A DNA stretch of 64,000 nt, taken from the NCBI RefSeq assembly GCF_900156575.1, contig NZ_FTNY01000008.1:29900-93899 (forward strand). The letters run 5' to 3'. Positions 16,526 through 25,918 of this stretch are shown one piece after another (positions within the stretch are counted from its first letter, which is position 1; each line of letters starts with the position of its first letter). This DNA is from Chryseobacterium shigense. GTDB lineage: Bacteria > Bacteroidota > Bacteroidia > Flavobacteriales > Weeksellaceae. The translations under genes were made by a program, and so were the position numbers. Under the pieces are notes generated by a model, which was not told the origin of the DNA, ran no database searches, and worked only from the letters and a program-made list of their open reading frames with translations.

Positions 16526-19036
16526 ATGAAAAAGGCGATTTTATCGATTGCTATACTGGGAATCTTCTTTTCCGCAAACGTATCAGCACAAACCGAAACT
16601 TCAGGAAGAGAAAAGGTGTACAGAGCTACCCACACCAAAGTGACAGAGCTTAAACACACCAAACTTAAAGTCAATTTTGATTATCAGAAAGAACAGATGG
16701 GTGGAGAAGAATGGCTGACAGCCTCTCCCTATTTCTATCCTACCAATGAGTTGACGCTGGATGCAAAGGGAATGCTGATTCACGAAGTAGCTCTTGATAA
16801 CAATGGAAAAAGATCACCTCTGAAATATGAATATAAAGATGAAATTTTAAAGATAAGTCTGGATAAAACCTATCAGAAAAATCAGGAATATACGGTCTAT
16901 ATCAAATATACAGCACGTCCTAATGAGGTAAAACAGAAAGGAAGTATGGCCATTAATGACGCCAAAGGACTTTATTTCATCAATGCACAGGGTAAAAATC
17001 CGGAGATGCCAACACAGATCTGGACACAAGGCGAGACTGAATCCTCTTCCGCATGGTTTCCGACCATCGATAAACCAAATCAGAAGACGACCCAGGAAAT
17101 TTATATGACGGTTCCGGACAAGTATGTCACCCTTTCCAATGGAATTTTAAAAGACTCTCAGAAAGAAGGAAACAACTTAAGAACAGACCATTGGGTAATG
17201 GATAAAAGACATGCTACCTATCTTTTCTTTATGGGGGTTGGTGAGTATGCCATCGTTAAAGACAAATGGAAAAATATTCCGGTAGATTATTATATCGAAA
17301 AAGAATACGAACCTTATGCAAAACAGATCTACGGAAATACACCGGAAATGATCGAGTTTTTCTCAAAAAAAATGGGCTATGATTACCCGTGGGCAAAATA
17401 TGCACAGATCTCAGGAAGAGATTATGTAAGCGGTGCTATGGAAAACACGACGGCAACCCTTCATGGAAGTGATATCCTTCAAAAACCGGGACAGCTTATC
17501 GATGAGAACAAATGGGAAGATACCATTGCCCACGAATTATTCCACCATTGGTTTGGAGATCTTGTAACAGCAGAAAGCTGGAGCAATCTTACCGTAAACG
17601 AATCTTTTGCCAATTACTCCGAATATCTCTGGAACGAATATAAATACGGAAAAGATCAGGCAGATTACCACCAGATGTCTGATGTGAATATGTACATCCA
17701 CAATCCTTCTGACTTCAAGAAAAATCTGGTAAGATTCAATTACGATTCCCGTGAAGATGTTTTTGATCTGGTAACCTATCAGAAAGGAGGAGGTATCCTT
17801 CATATGCTGAGAAACTATCTTGGAGATGATGCTTTTTTTGCAGGAATGAATGATTACCTGAAAACCAATGAGTATCAGAATGCGGAAGCTCATCAGCTCA
17901 GATTATCTTTTGAAAAAGTTTCCGGAAAAGATCTGAACTGGTTCTTCAACCAATGGTATTTCGGAAGCGGAAATCCAAAACTGAATTATTCATTTACTTT
18001 TGAGCCTGTAAAAAAGCAGGTGACATTAACCATCAATCAAACTCAGGAGCAAATGTTTGAATTTCCTCTTGCAATTGATGTATACGACAATGGAAAGCCC
18101 AAAAGATATAATGTTTGGGTCAACGCAGATGCTAAAAACACATTCAATTTTGATGTTTCTAAAAACCCGGACCTGATCAATATCAATGCAGACGGAATTT
18201 TGCTGGCAGATATTACCGATACAAAAACTCCGGAGCAAAATCTGATGCAGTTTACCAATTCTAAAGAATTTAAAAGCAGATATAACGCTTTAACAGCGAT
18301 AAAAGATCAGATAGGAAAAAATCCTGCTGCAACAAAATTATTAGCCGCAGCCCTTAAAGATCCGTACTTCAGAACACGAATCAAAGCTCTTCAGCTCATG
18401 GATCTTTCAAATCCTGAACAAATGAAAGCATTAGGCGCAGAGGTAGAAAAACTGGCATCCAGCGATCCGAAAACGCTGGTTCAGGCTGCTGCCATTACTG
18501 CATTAACTAAAACTAAGGATAAGAAATACCTGCCGATATTTGAAAAAGGCGTTAATGCTGTTTCTAATGCCGTAAAAGCGACTTCATTGAGTGCTGTTTT
18601 AACTATAGATCCGTCGAAGGCCAGTGCACTGGCTGATAAAATCGATCTTGAGGGGGCCTCCGATGAATTACTGACTCAGCTTCTTCCGGTGATTGTAAAG
18701 AATAAAGTGACTTCACAGATGTCTAATATCACGCCGCTTGTCGCATTTTATCCCTTCATTAAATTCCAGAACCCGGAATTAGGAAAGTCTGCGGAAGAAG
18801 GCTATAACTGGATCATGAGCTCTGATAATCTGAAAGCTACGGAAAACATTACAAAAATAATCAGTAGTGCAAAAGGACAGATGGGAGATAATCCTCAGGT
18901 AAAAATGATGATTTCCCAGATGCTTAAAGACGGTTTAAATAAGAAAATGGAGCTCCTGAGACAAAATCCTCAGAATGCGGCCAGTATCAATAAACAGATT
19001 GATGTCATGAACAAAGCTATTGAAGATTTTAAGTAA
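16526..19036 (+). CDS. M1-family zinc aminopeptidase
   Basis: 836 residues with a Sec signal peptide (cleavage near VSAQ, residue 22), hence periplasmic or outer-membrane-associated. An N-terminal beta-saddle domain precedes the peptidase core: substrate-recognition GAMEN at 303-307, zinc motif HELFHHW (His336, His340, catalytic Glu337) and the third ligand Glu359 in NESFANYSEY. The C-terminal third (about 590-836) is helical with HEAT/ARM-like repeats, as in PepN and LTA4-hydrolase relatives. It removes N-terminal amino acids from peptides, probably feeding on protein digests. Last gene of the hydrolase/small-protein/peptidase operon, closed by a terminator. Confidence 0.93.
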   Translation: MKKAILSIAILGIFFSANVSAQTETSGREKVYRATHTKVTELKHTKLKVNFDYQKEQMGGEEWLTASPYFYPTNELTLDAKGMLIHEVALDNNGKRSPLKYEYKDEILKISLDKTYQKNQEYTVYIKYTARPNEVKQKGSMAINDAKGLYFINAQGKNPEMPTQIWTQGETESSSAWFPTIDKPNQKTTQEIYMTVPDKYVTLSNGILKDSQKEGNNLRTDHWVMDKRHATYLFFMGVGEYAIVKDKWKNIPVDYYIEKEYEPYAKQIYGNTPEMIEFFSKKMGYDYPWAKYAQISGRDYVSGAMENTTATLHGSDILQKPGQLIDENKWEDTIAHELFHHWFGDLVTAESWSNLTVNESFANYSEYLWNEYKYGKDQADYHQMSDVNMYIHNPSDFKKNLVRFNYDSREDVFDLVTYQKGGGILHMLRNYLGDDAFFAGMNDYLKTNEYQNAEAHQLRLSFEKVSGKDLNWFFNQWYFGSGNPKLNYSFTFEPVKKQVTLTINQTQEQMFEFPLAIDVYDNGKPKRYNVWVNADAKNTFNFDVSKNPDLININADGILLADITDTKTPEQNLMQFTNSKEFKSRYNALTAIKDQIGKNPAATKLLAAALKDPYFRTRIKALQLMDLSNPEQMKALGAEVEKLASSDPKTLVQAAAITALTKTKDKKYLPIFEKGVNAVSNAVKATSLSAVLTIDPSKASALADKIDLEGASDELLTQLLPVIVKNKVTSQMSNITPLVAFYPFIKFQNPELGKSAEEGYNWIMSSDNLKATENITKIISSAKGQMGDNPQVKMMISQMLKDGLNKKMELLRQNPQNAASINKQIDVMNKAIEDFK

Positions 19037-19063
19037 AAATATTATTAAAATTATTGACTATAT

Positions 19064-19093
19064 AAAACCGCTGTACAAATCAGCGGTTTTTTT
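19064..19093 (+). terminator. Rho-independent terminator after the M1 aminopeptidase
   Basis: AAAACCGCTG (19064-19073) pairs with CAGCGGTTTT (19081-19090) and ends in a run of T. Confidence 0.75.
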
Positions 19094-19185
19094 ATGATTT
19101 TTAGTTTAAAAAGCAAAATTAAGCTTAGCAATTGAATGTGTTTTCAAACATCATTTTATAAATTCGTATAAAAATTTAGAATAAA

Positions 19186-20514
19186 ATGACTTTTGGAATT
19201 GAGGCTGCGGGCTATTATGTGCCGTCTTTGTACTTGGAAATCAAAGACCTGGCGGAGAAAAGGGGAATTGAATCTGCAAAACTGGAAAAAGGCTTAGGAT
19301 TGCATAAAATGGGATTGCCCGATGTTCATGAAGATGCTGCTACATTGGCAGCAGAAGCTTTATTGAAGCTGATCAGAGATTATGAACTCCACCCGAAAGA
19401 TATAGCTAGGATTTATTTGGGAACAGAAAGCGCTCTTGATGCGGCAAAACCTACCGCGTCCTATGCCATGCAGATGGTAGAAAAAGTGCTGGAAAAAGAG
19501 TTTGGCGAAAGATGTTTCAGAAACTGTGATGTGGTGGATATGACCTTTGCCTGCATTGGAGCAGTGGACGCTTTACATAATTCTCTTGATTTTGTAAGGG
19601 TAAATCCAGACAAAAAAGCAGTCGTTATTGCCAGTGATTACGCTAAATACGAACTCGCTTCTTCAGGGGAATATACTCAAGGCGGAGGTGCTGTGGCACT
19701 TTTGATCTCATCAAAACCGGACCTTCTTGAAATCGAAAATAACTGGGGTGTAGCTACAGAAAGTGTTTTTGACTTTTTCAAACCGAGAAGAACATATGAC
19801 AAAGAAGATTTAACTACAGCACCGGAGAATTTCCCTGATACCATAGAAGTCTTTACAGATGAGCCGGTTTTTGATGGGCAATATTCAAACCAATGTTATC
19901 AGGACAGAATCAGGGAAGCTTATCAACATTATAAAGACATTACAGGACAGGATAAACCTTATGAAACCTGGCGATACCTTATTTTTCATCTTCCTTATGC
20001 CTTTCATGGTAAAAGAGTTTTTACCGAGATCTACAGTCTTGAAAACGACCTTTCTTACGAAACTTCCGATGAGCAGAAAGCGGTTGCAAAATCTGAAGGC
20101 TATCTGAATTTTATCAGTGAAAAGATTGAAAGATCACAGAGAGCATCTTCCGAAATCGGGAATATGTATACTGCTTCTATCTTTATGGCATTATTGTCTG
20201 CCATTCAGGTGTCTTTTAATGAAGGAGAAGACTTGGAAGGGGCTGAAATAGGCTTTTTAGGATATGGAAGTGGTTCTAAATCTAAAGTATTTGCCGGCAA
20301 AATATCCAAAAATTGGAAAACAGCCGCTTCAAAATGGAATTTGTTTGAAAATTTAAAAAACAGAATAGCCATTGATTTTGAAACCTATGAAAAGTTGCAT
20401 CGGAAACAACTTGAGAGTTCTGTCAATACAAGCTATAAAGGCTTTGGATTGAAATCTATAGAATTAGAAAACCCTGTATTGAAAGGAGCAAGATATTATC
20501 ATTATCAGGATTAA
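19186..20514 (+). CDS. mvaS: Hydroxymethylglutaryl-CoA synthase
   Basis: 442 residues. Condenses acetyl-CoA with acetoacetyl-CoA to HMG-CoA, the entry of the mevalonate route to isoprenoids, which flavobacteria use instead of the MEP pathway. Catalytic triad by family alignment: Glu81 (LGTESALD), nucleophile Cys123 (MTFACIGAV) and His268 (FHLPYAFHG). The thiolase-like fold is seen in the GGGAVALL segment. It is ~50 residues longer than Gram-positive MvaS, with extra sequence in the middle (about 205-260). Cytoplasmic, apparently monocistronic; no other mevalonate genes are in the window. Confidence 0.92.
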   Translation: MTFGIEAAGYYVPSLYLEIKDLAEKRGIESAKLEKGLGLHKMGLPDVHEDAATLAAEALLKLIRDYELHPKDIARIYLGTESALDAAKPTASYAMQMVEKVLEKEFGERCFRNCDVVDMTFACIGAVDALHNSLDFVRVNPDKKAVVIASDYAKYELASSGEYTQGGGAVALLISSKPDLLEIENNWGVATESVFDFFKPRRTYDKEDLTTAPENFPDTIEVFTDEPVFDGQYSNQCYQDRIREAYQHYKDITGQDKPYETWRYLIFHLPYAFHGKRVFTEIYSLENDLSYETSDEQKAVAKSEGYLNFISEKIERSQRASSEIGNMYTASIFMALLSAIQVSFNEGEDLEGAEIGFLGYGSGSKSKVFAGKISKNWKTAASKWNLFENLKNRIAIDFETYEKLHRKQLESSVNTSYKGFGLKSIELENPVLKGARYYHYQD

Positions 20515-20520
20515 AGAAAT

Positions 20521-20565
20521 AAACAGGATAAAGATCTCAAAAAAAGGTAGTTATCCTGTTTTTTA
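20521..20565. terminator. Terminator between convergent mvaS and esterase genes
   Basis: AAACAGGATAA (20521-20531) pairs with TTATCCTGTTT (20551-20561) with a 19-nt loop, flanked by T on the right. It overlaps the last codons of the minus-strand esterase gene. Confidence 0.55.
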
Positions 20566-21501
20566 TTTCCAAAAACCGCTATTTTTCATCCAGGTTTTAA
20601 AAAGTTCAGGCCAGGCAGCTGTAGGATTCCCTTTCTTTCCCATTCCCCATCCATGTCCGCCGGTTGGGAAAAGATGCATTTCCACAGGAACATTCACTTT
20701 TTTTAAAGCCGAATAGAGGAGTTCACTATTTTCAACAGAAGAAACAGGATCATCCATTGCCTGTGCTAAAAAAGTGGTAGGCATCTCGGAGTCTATCTGT
20801 TTTTCCACTGAAAATGCAGATTCGTCCGCAAGAGAATGATGCTCTCCAACAATACTTTTTCTCGAATGGGTATTATCATTGGGAGGAAGCATAGAAATAA
20901 CGGGATAGATTAATCCGGCAAAATCCGGTCTTGCTGATAAAGAATCGATTTCATCAATCGGTTGATAGAATTTTTTATTGGGTTGTGCGGCCGTAAAACC
21001 TGCCAGATGCCCACCGGCAGAAAATCCGAGTATGCCTATTTTGTTGACATTAGTATCATATTTCTTTGCAAGGCTACGGATGATGCGCATGGCTCTCTGA
21101 GCATCTTCAAAAGGAACATGGGTCGTTTTCCAGTTTTCCGAAGGAAGTCTGTAAATAAGTTCAAAAGCAGTAACACCTTCTGATTGAAGCCAATTGGCAG
21201 CAGGTGTACTTTCTTTACCCATTTCAATGTGAGCATATCCGCCGCCGCTGATCACTAAAATGGCAGTTCCGTTTGGGTGGGATGGTTGATGAACGATCAG
21301 CCTTGGTTGTGAAACATTAGTGACTGATCCTTTAGTGGTTATTACTTCAGCTGCTTGTGGCCCGGGTCCATCAGGCATTTTATGAGTCCACAACGGAATT
21401 TGTTCTGAGGCCATTGAAATCTGAAACTTTTTTTTCTGAATTTGAGCTTGATATTGGCCGGCAGCTAAAAGTAAAACGATCACCGTAATAAGCAATCTCA
21501 T
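20563..21501 (-). CDS. Alpha/beta hydrolase (esterase / acetyl-xylan-esterase-like)
   Basis: 312 residues from the start at 21501, where a signal peptide begins (MRLLITVIVLLLAAGQYQAQ). The 17-residue upstream extension would mask it. It shows an oxyanion HGGG-like SGGGYAHIE, nucleophile elbow GFSAGGHL, acid DDPVSS and a C-terminal GGHGWG with the catalytic His, which is the arrangement of bacterial feruloyl/acetyl esterases (BD-FAE-like). Exported, probably trimming ester groups from plant or microbial polysaccharides. Its gene lies 66 bp downstream of the minus-strand AraC gene (22494-21568) and may be read from it. Confidence 0.85.
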   Translation of the reverse strand: MRLLITVIVLLLAAGQYQAQIQKKKFQISMASEQIPLWTHKMPDGPGPQAAEVITTKGSVTNVSQPRLIVHQPSHPNGTAILVISGGGYAHIEMGKESTPAANWLQSEGVTAFELIYRLPSENWKTTHVPFEDAQRAMRIIRSLAKKYDTNVNKIGILGFSAGGHLAGFTAAQPNKKFYQPIDEIDSLSARPDFAGLIYPVISMLPPNDNTHSRKSIVGEHHSLADESAFSVEKQIDSEMPTTFLAQAMDDPVSSVENSELLYSALKKVNVPVEMHLFPTGGHGWGMGKKGNPTAAWPELFKTWMKNSGFWK

Positions 21502-21567
21502 AGTTGTGTTTTTAAAAAAAAGTAAGGAGATTAGAGAATTATACCAAATCATTATAGGAATTGAAGG

Positions 21568-22494
21568 CTAGTCTAAAAACAGCGATTTAGTCTGGTAGGT
21601 TTTAGGCGTAACACCCACTAGCTGCTTAAATACTCTCGTAAAATAATTTGTATCTGAAAATCCTGTTTGAAAGGCGGTTTCCTTAATACTGTTTTGTCCT
21701 GCCAGTAATTCTTTCGCTCTGTTGATTCTTTCCTGCAGGATAAAATCATTAGGAGAAGTTCCCAACTCGTCTTTAAACATTTTAAAAAAATTGGATTTAC
21801 TTACATAAGCCAGTTTGGCAATACTATCAATCGAGAGTTTTTGGTGAAGATTTTTTCTGATGTAGTCTACCGCGAATCCTATTCTTGATTTATTTTTAGC
21901 GATATTTTTTTCCACCATACTTCTTGCCTGGGTTTGCATAAGTCTGATCAACAGTTCTTTCAGTGCAAAATCTGCCATGATATCCTTTTGGGAATTATCA
22001 TCCATTGCAATTCTCATAATGTTGTTGGTTGCTGAGGCCAGAGACTTGTTATTAAAAAGAAAAAACTCATCCAGCTGGATATTCCATTGTGAGGACTCAT
22101 CCACTTTAGGAAGGGTGTAGTTTAAGTAATTAAGAGAATCCTCTATAAAATCAGGATTAAGGCTTAAAGAAATACATTGGGTCGGCGCCTCGTTCGCTTC
22201 AGGAAAGTCGATCACCATTGTTTCTCCCGGGGCTACCAAAATACTTTCCCCTGGGAAATAATCAAAATAATTGGTTTTATTATCCAATTTCATATGCTTT
22301 TTTCCTCTCAGCATAGACGTAAAAGCAATATTTTCAAAGTGAAGTTTTACGCCGAAAGCAGCTTGGTGGGTTTCATAAATATTAAATTCACAGTTGTTTA
22401 GACTGAATTTTGTTTGGTTCTCAACAAGGTTCAATAACTGGCTCTCCTTCTTTAATTCAGGAGTATTTAATAAAAATTTATTACTGTTAATCAT
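21568..22494 (-). CDS. AraC-family transcriptional regulator of the alcohol/aldehyde dehydrogenase module
   Basis: 308 residues. N-terminal effector domain of the AraC_N type (about 30-180; FTSMLRGKKHMKL and PGESILVAPGETMVIDFPE) and a C-terminal AraC helix-turn-helix domain (about 205-300, with LAYVSKSNFFKMFKDELGTSP and FSDTNYFTRVFKQLVGVTP). The start at 22494 is preferred over 22518 because a -7 promoter box sits at 22524-22531. Divergent from an aldehyde dehydrogenase gene; this pairing is widespread and points to control of acetaldehyde or alcohol oxidation. A shared upstream motif is seen before the dehydrogenase and the DUF779 gene. Confidence 0.87.
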   Translation of the reverse strand: MINSNKFLLNTPELKKESQLLNLVENQTKFSLNNCEFNIYETHQAAFGVKLHFENIAFTSMLRGKKHMKLDNKTNYFDYFPGESILVAPGETMVIDFPEANEAPTQCISLSLNPDFIEDSLNYLNYTLPKVDESSQWNIQLDEFFLFNNKSLASATNNIMRIAMDDNSQKDIMADFALKELLIRLMQTQARSMVEKNIAKNKSRIGFAVDYIRKNLHQKLSIDSIAKLAYVSKSNFFKMFKDELGTSPNDFILQERINRAKELLAGQNSIKETAFQTGFSDTNYFTRVFKQLVGVTPKTYQTKSLFLD

Positions 22495-22523
22495 TTCTAA
22501 ACATTTTGTAAAACCCAATAACT

Positions 22524-22531
22524 CAAATATA
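22524..22531 (-). promoter_or_regulatory. -7 promoter box of the AraC gene
   Basis: Reads TATATTTG on the minus strand (TAnnTTTG), about 30 bp upstream of the start at 22494, which supports that start. Confidence 0.45.
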
Positions 22532-22566
22532 TAAATTTTAGACCTACACTGTTGTTAATAAAATTA

Positions 22567-22574
22567 TAAATTTG
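22567..22574 (+). promoter_or_regulatory. Possible -7 box upstream of the aldehyde dehydrogenase
   Basis: TAAATTTG (TAnnTTTG) lies ~100 bp before the ATG at 22675. The only nearby TTG is 12 bp away, too close for a canonical -33, so this is weaker than the nearer AACTTGGCAT candidate. Confidence 0.25.
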
Positions 22575-22638
22575 AACATCTATACTATTTTAATGTTTTT
22601 TTGTACGATTGTGCTATTGCTTTTTCATTTCTAAATGT

Positions 22639-22648
22639 AACTTGGCAT
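22639..22648 (+). promoter_or_regulatory. AACTTGGCAT motif shared with the DUF779 gene
   Basis: The 10-mer begins 36 bp before the aldehyde dehydrogenase ATG. The same 10-mer begins 37 bp before the DUF779 gene at 25919. TAACTTGG is also a one-mismatch -7 box, so the element may be a core promoter, an activator site or both. Confidence 0.4.
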
Positions 22649-22674
22649 TACGAAAAAAATAAAATTATATTAAT

Positions 22675-24204
22675 ATGAGCACGATTACAGAACCAAAATC
22701 AGACACTGCATTTCAGTGGCCTGAATTCAAAAACAAATATGATAATTACATTGACGGTAAATTTACGCCTCCTGTTAACGGACAGTATTTCAATGTAGTT
22801 TCACCAGTTAACGGTAAAAACTTCACTCAGGTGGCTCATTCGTCCAAAGAGGATTTGGAGCTCGCAGTAAATGCTGCAGAAAAAGCTTTTCAAACCTGGA
22901 AAAATACTTCATCCACCGAAAGAAGCATTATCCTGAATAAAATTGCAGACAGAATTGAGCAGAATCTTGAGTACCTTGCTATTGTCGAAACCATCGACAA
23001 CGGAAAAGCCGTAAGAGAAACTTTGGCGGCCGATTTACCGCTTGCCATAGATCATTTCAGATACTTTGCTTCCGTGATCCGGGCAGACGAAGGTTCTCAC
23101 AATGAACTGGATAAAGATACCGTATCTCTGATCGTTCATGAGCCACTGGGAGTCATTGCCCAGATTATTCCATGGAACTTCCCGATATTGATGGCGGTAT
23201 GGAAGCTGGCTCCTGCGCTTGCAGCCGGAAACTGTGTTGTATTGAAACCTGCAGAAAGTACTCCGGTTTCTATCCTCGTTTTAATGGAAATTATCGGTGA
23301 CCTGTTGCCTTCAGGAGTTATTAATATTGTGAACGGTTTCGGAGCGGAACTGGGAAGAGCCCTGGTAACCAATCCAAAAGTAGCAAAAGCAGCTTTCACA
23401 GGTTCTACCGCTACAGGACGTCTTGTGATGCAGTACGCCACAGAAAATATTATTCCGGTAACGCTTGAGCTAGGAGGGAAATCTCCAAATGTTTTCTTCA
23501 GTTCAGTCATGGACGCAGATGATGAGTTCCTTGATAAAGCTATCGAAGGAGCTGTTCTTTTTGCCCTTAATCAGGGAGAAATCTGTACATGTCCTTCAAG
23601 GCTGCTGGTTCAGGAAGATATTGCCGATGCATTCATTGCAAAAGTGATCGAAAGAGTGAAAGCCATCAAAGTAGGAAATCCACTGGATAAAACCGTTATG
23701 ATGGGAGCTCAGGCTTCACAGATCCAGAAAGACAAAATCCTTTCTTACATTCAGTTAGGAAAAGAAGAAGGCGCTGAAGTTCTGGTAGGTGGAGAGGTAA
23801 ACAATGTGGGAGAAAACTTAGAGGACGGATTCTATATTCAGCCGACTATTTTCAAAGGAAACAACAGAATGAGAATCTTCCAGGAAGAGATCTTCGGACC
23901 TGTATTGGCATTTACCACGTTCAAAGACGAAGAAGAAGGAATAAAAATTGCCAACGACACGATCTATGGACTTGGTGCAGGCGTTTGGACAAGAGATGCA
24001 CACCAGCTTTACAATGTTCCACGTCAGATTCAGGCAGGAAGAGTTTGGGTGAACCAATATCACTCTTATCCGGCAGGAGCACCTTTCGGAGGATATAAGC
24101 AGTCTGGAATCGGTAGAGAAAATCATAAAATGATGCTTGACCACTACCGTCAGACTAAAAATATGCTGATCTCCTACAACAAAAACAAATTAGGTTTCTT
24201 TTAA
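22675..24204 (+). CDS. NAD(P)-dependent aldehyde dehydrogenase, AldB/acetaldehyde-dehydrogenase type
   Basis: 509 residues, the length of E. coli AldB (512). Oxidises acetaldehyde and similar aldehydes to acids. Visible: PWNF (oxyanion Asn168), cofactor-binding FTGSTATG, general base Glu265 in LELGGKSPN, and nucleophile Cys304 in GEICTCPSR. The second Cys of the CTCPSR motif is typical of the AldB/ExaC subgroup. C-terminal PFGGYKQSGIGRE is conserved. Cytoplasmic. Divergent from the AraC regulator and followed, after a structured repeat, by an alcohol dehydrogenase and a DUF779 gene: a module for alcohol to acid conversion. Confidence 0.93.
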   Translation: MSTITEPKSDTAFQWPEFKNKYDNYIDGKFTPPVNGQYFNVVSPVNGKNFTQVAHSSKEDLELAVNAAEKAFQTWKNTSSTERSIILNKIADRIEQNLEYLAIVETIDNGKAVRETLAADLPLAIDHFRYFASVIRADEGSHNELDKDTVSLIVHEPLGVIAQIIPWNFPILMAVWKLAPALAAGNCVVLKPAESTPVSILVLMEIIGDLLPSGVINIVNGFGAELGRALVTNPKVAKAAFTGSTATGRLVMQYATENIIPVTLELGGKSPNVFFSSVMDADDEFLDKAIEGAVLFALNQGEICTCPSRLLVQEDIADAFIAKVIERVKAIKVGNPLDKTVMMGAQASQIQKDKILSYIQLGKEEGAEVLVGGEVNNVGENLEDGFYIQPTIFKGNNRMRIFQEEIFGPVLAFTTFKDEEEGIKIANDTIYGLGAGVWTRDAHQLYNVPRQIQAGRVWVNQYHSYPAGAPFGGYKQSGIGRENHKMMLDHYRQTKNMLISYNKNKLGFF

Positions 24205-24216
24205 TTTTTAAATATT

Positions 24217-24350
24217 AGGGCGTGCCCGTTTGCCCCGGCAGAGCCGGGGCAAAACGGTCGGGCTTTTCCAGGGCTTCACTTCGTTTCGGTGCTTCATTTC
24301 ATTCCGCACCGGCTCGTTCCTCGCCGCCCTTCCCATCCCTCACGCGAAAA
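24217..24350. repeat. GC-rich structured intergenic element
   Basis: A markedly GC-rich block in an AT-rich setting. It holds a perfect 11-bp stem (TTTGCCCCGGC at 24229-24239 with GCCGGGGCAAA at 24243-24253, 3-nt loop), extended by GCCCG/CGGGC outer pairing (24224-24228 with 24259-24263), then a C-rich segment ending CCCATCCCTCACGC. I know of blocks with a similar GGGCGTGCC...TCGGGC...CCCTCACGC frame between genes in other Flavobacteriia, so it is probably a dispersed repeat. It stands in the 327-bp gap between two dehydrogenase genes. Confidence 0.55.
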
Positions 24351-24414
24351 ATAGGCGTCCTTATCTGAAATATTTCGGGTAAGAAGGAACTCTGTTGCTG
24401 TTTTTCATATGAAA

Positions 24415-24500
24415 AGTCAATTTTGCTTCGCAAGTCAATAGTTGATGATCGACGAATGGTAGAATTCACTATTCACAATTGACCCTTCACTCTTAACAAC
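24415..24500. repeat. Dispersed intergenic repeat (TGCTTCGCAAGT family), copy 2
   Basis: Contains GTCAATTTTGCTTCGCAAGT near 24416-24435 and AATTCACTATTCACAATTGA near 24464-24483, words shared with the copies at 9.9 and 33.4 kb. Confidence 0.5.
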
Positions 24501-24531
24501 CCATATCATCCAAAAACTAAACTCAAATAAT

Positions 24532-25566
24532 ATGATTCCAAAAACAATGAAAGCCGCAGTAGTTCAGGGCTACGGGCAACCCCTAAAAATAGAAGAAGTT
24601 CCGGTAAGAGAGCCCGGAAGATATGAAGTGCTGGTAAAAGTAATCGCCTGTGGAATTTGCCACACCGATTTACATGCCATCGATGGCGATTGGCCGGCAA
24701 AACCAAAAATGCCTTTAATTCCCGGACATGAAGGAGTAGGAATCGTAGTAGCCTGCGGACCTGAAGCATATGTGAAAGAAGGAGATGCGGTAGGAGTTCC
24801 GTGGTTGTACAGTGCCTGTGGGTGCTGTGATTATTGCATCACAGGATGGGAAACCCTGTGTGAGGCTCAGAAAAATGGAGGTTACAGTGTAGATGGGGCT
24901 TTCGCAGAATATGTGATTGCAGATTCAAGATATGTAGGACATTTAAAATCTGATGTCAACTTTTTAGAAATTGCCCCTATTTTGTGTGCAGGAGTGACGG
25001 TGTATAAAGGATTGAAAGAAACAGAAACAAAACCCGGAGAATGGGTCGCTATTTCAGGAATAGGAGGATTGGGACACGTAGCGGTACAATATGCAAAAGC
25101 AATGGGAATGCACGTAGCGGCCATTGATGTATCAGATGACAAACTGGAATTAGCGAAAAAATTAGGGGCTGATCTGGTTGTGAATGCAAAAACTACAGAT
25201 CCCGGACAATATCTCCATAAAGAAGTTGGTGGTATGCATGGAGCGCTTATTACAGCAGTTTCCCCGATTGCCTTTAAGCAGGGAATTGATGTATTGAGAA
25301 GAAAAGGAACGATCGCATTGAACGGACTTCCACCAGGCTCTTTTGAACTCCCGATTTTCGAAACTGTATTAAAGAGAATAACTGTGAGAGGGTCTATTGT
25401 CGGAACAAGGAAAGATCTTCAGGAAGCGCTGGATTTCGCCAATGAAGGTCTTGTGAAAGCAACCGTAACCTCTGCAAAACTGGAAGATATCAATGATGTT
25501 TTTGATAAAATGAAGAAAGGAGAGATCGACGGCAGAATCGTACTCGATATTGCCGGCTCTATGTAA
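24532..25566 (+). CDS. adhP: Zinc-dependent alcohol dehydrogenase, AdhP-like
   Basis: 344-residue medium-chain dehydrogenase. Catalytic zinc ligands Cys43 (CGICHTD) and His66 (GHEG); structural zinc cluster of four Cys in CGCCDYC...C (residues 96-110); Rossmann motif GIGGLGHVA. Oxidises primary alcohols such as ethanol with NAD+, or the reverse. The alternative ATG at 24547 would remove only five residues. It sits between an AldB-type aldehyde dehydrogenase and a DUF779 gene, so alcohol goes to aldehyde here and to acid by the neighbour. Terminator follows. Confidence 0.92.
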   Translation: MIPKTMKAAVVQGYGQPLKIEEVPVREPGRYEVLVKVIACGICHTDLHAIDGDWPAKPKMPLIPGHEGVGIVVACGPEAYVKEGDAVGVPWLYSACGCCDYCITGWETLCEAQKNGGYSVDGAFAEYVIADSRYVGHLKSDVNFLEIAPILCAGVTVYKGLKETETKPGEWVAISGIGGLGHVAVQYAKAMGMHVAAIDVSDDKLELAKKLGADLVVNAKTTDPGQYLHKEVGGMHGALITAVSPIAFKQGIDVLRRKGTIALNGLPPGSFELPIFETVLKRITVRGSIVGTRKDLQEALDFANEGLVKATVTSAKLEDINDVFDKMKKGEIDGRIVLDIAGSM

Positions 25567-25578
25567 GTATGATGAATT

Positions 25579-25614
25579 AAAAATCCCGGCAGAATTATTT
25601 TGCCGGGATTTTTA
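25579..25614 (+). terminator. Rho-independent terminator after adhP
   Basis: AAAATCCCGGCA pairs with TGCCGGGATTTT, then a T run; a clear stem-loop 12 bp after the stop codon. Confidence 0.75.
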
Positions 25615-25801
25615 TTCAAAGAAGCCAATCAAATATTTCTGCTGATGTACTTGAGTATCCCGGTCATATTGATCCAATATTTTATACGTAGAGGCAAAAG
25701 AAAAGCAGAGATTTTCAGCAATGAAAAGGTATTTTAGCGTTATTTTGTTGTGAATAATCTTTGAATGGGATGGCTTCATTACTTGTAATGACGACGGTAT
25801 A

Positions 25802-25850
25802 CAATTTTATCAGAGATAAGATCTTTGCGCCTTCGCGTTTGAAAAATCTT
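25802..25850. repeat. Dispersed CTTTGCGCCTT-type repeat, short copy
   Basis: CAATTTTATC-GAGATAA-ATC-TTGCGCCTT, nearly identical to the first ~33 bp of the two long repeat units at 61.6 and 61.8 kb. It lies in the 389-bp gap between adhP and the DUF779 gene, which otherwise holds only the terminator and the AACTTGGCAT motif. Confidence 0.55.
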
Positions 25851-25918
25851 AGAATAATAACAATTTAAGATGGTATTCAATTAGTCATCAATTAAATCTT
25901 CGTACCTTAATAGAAACA

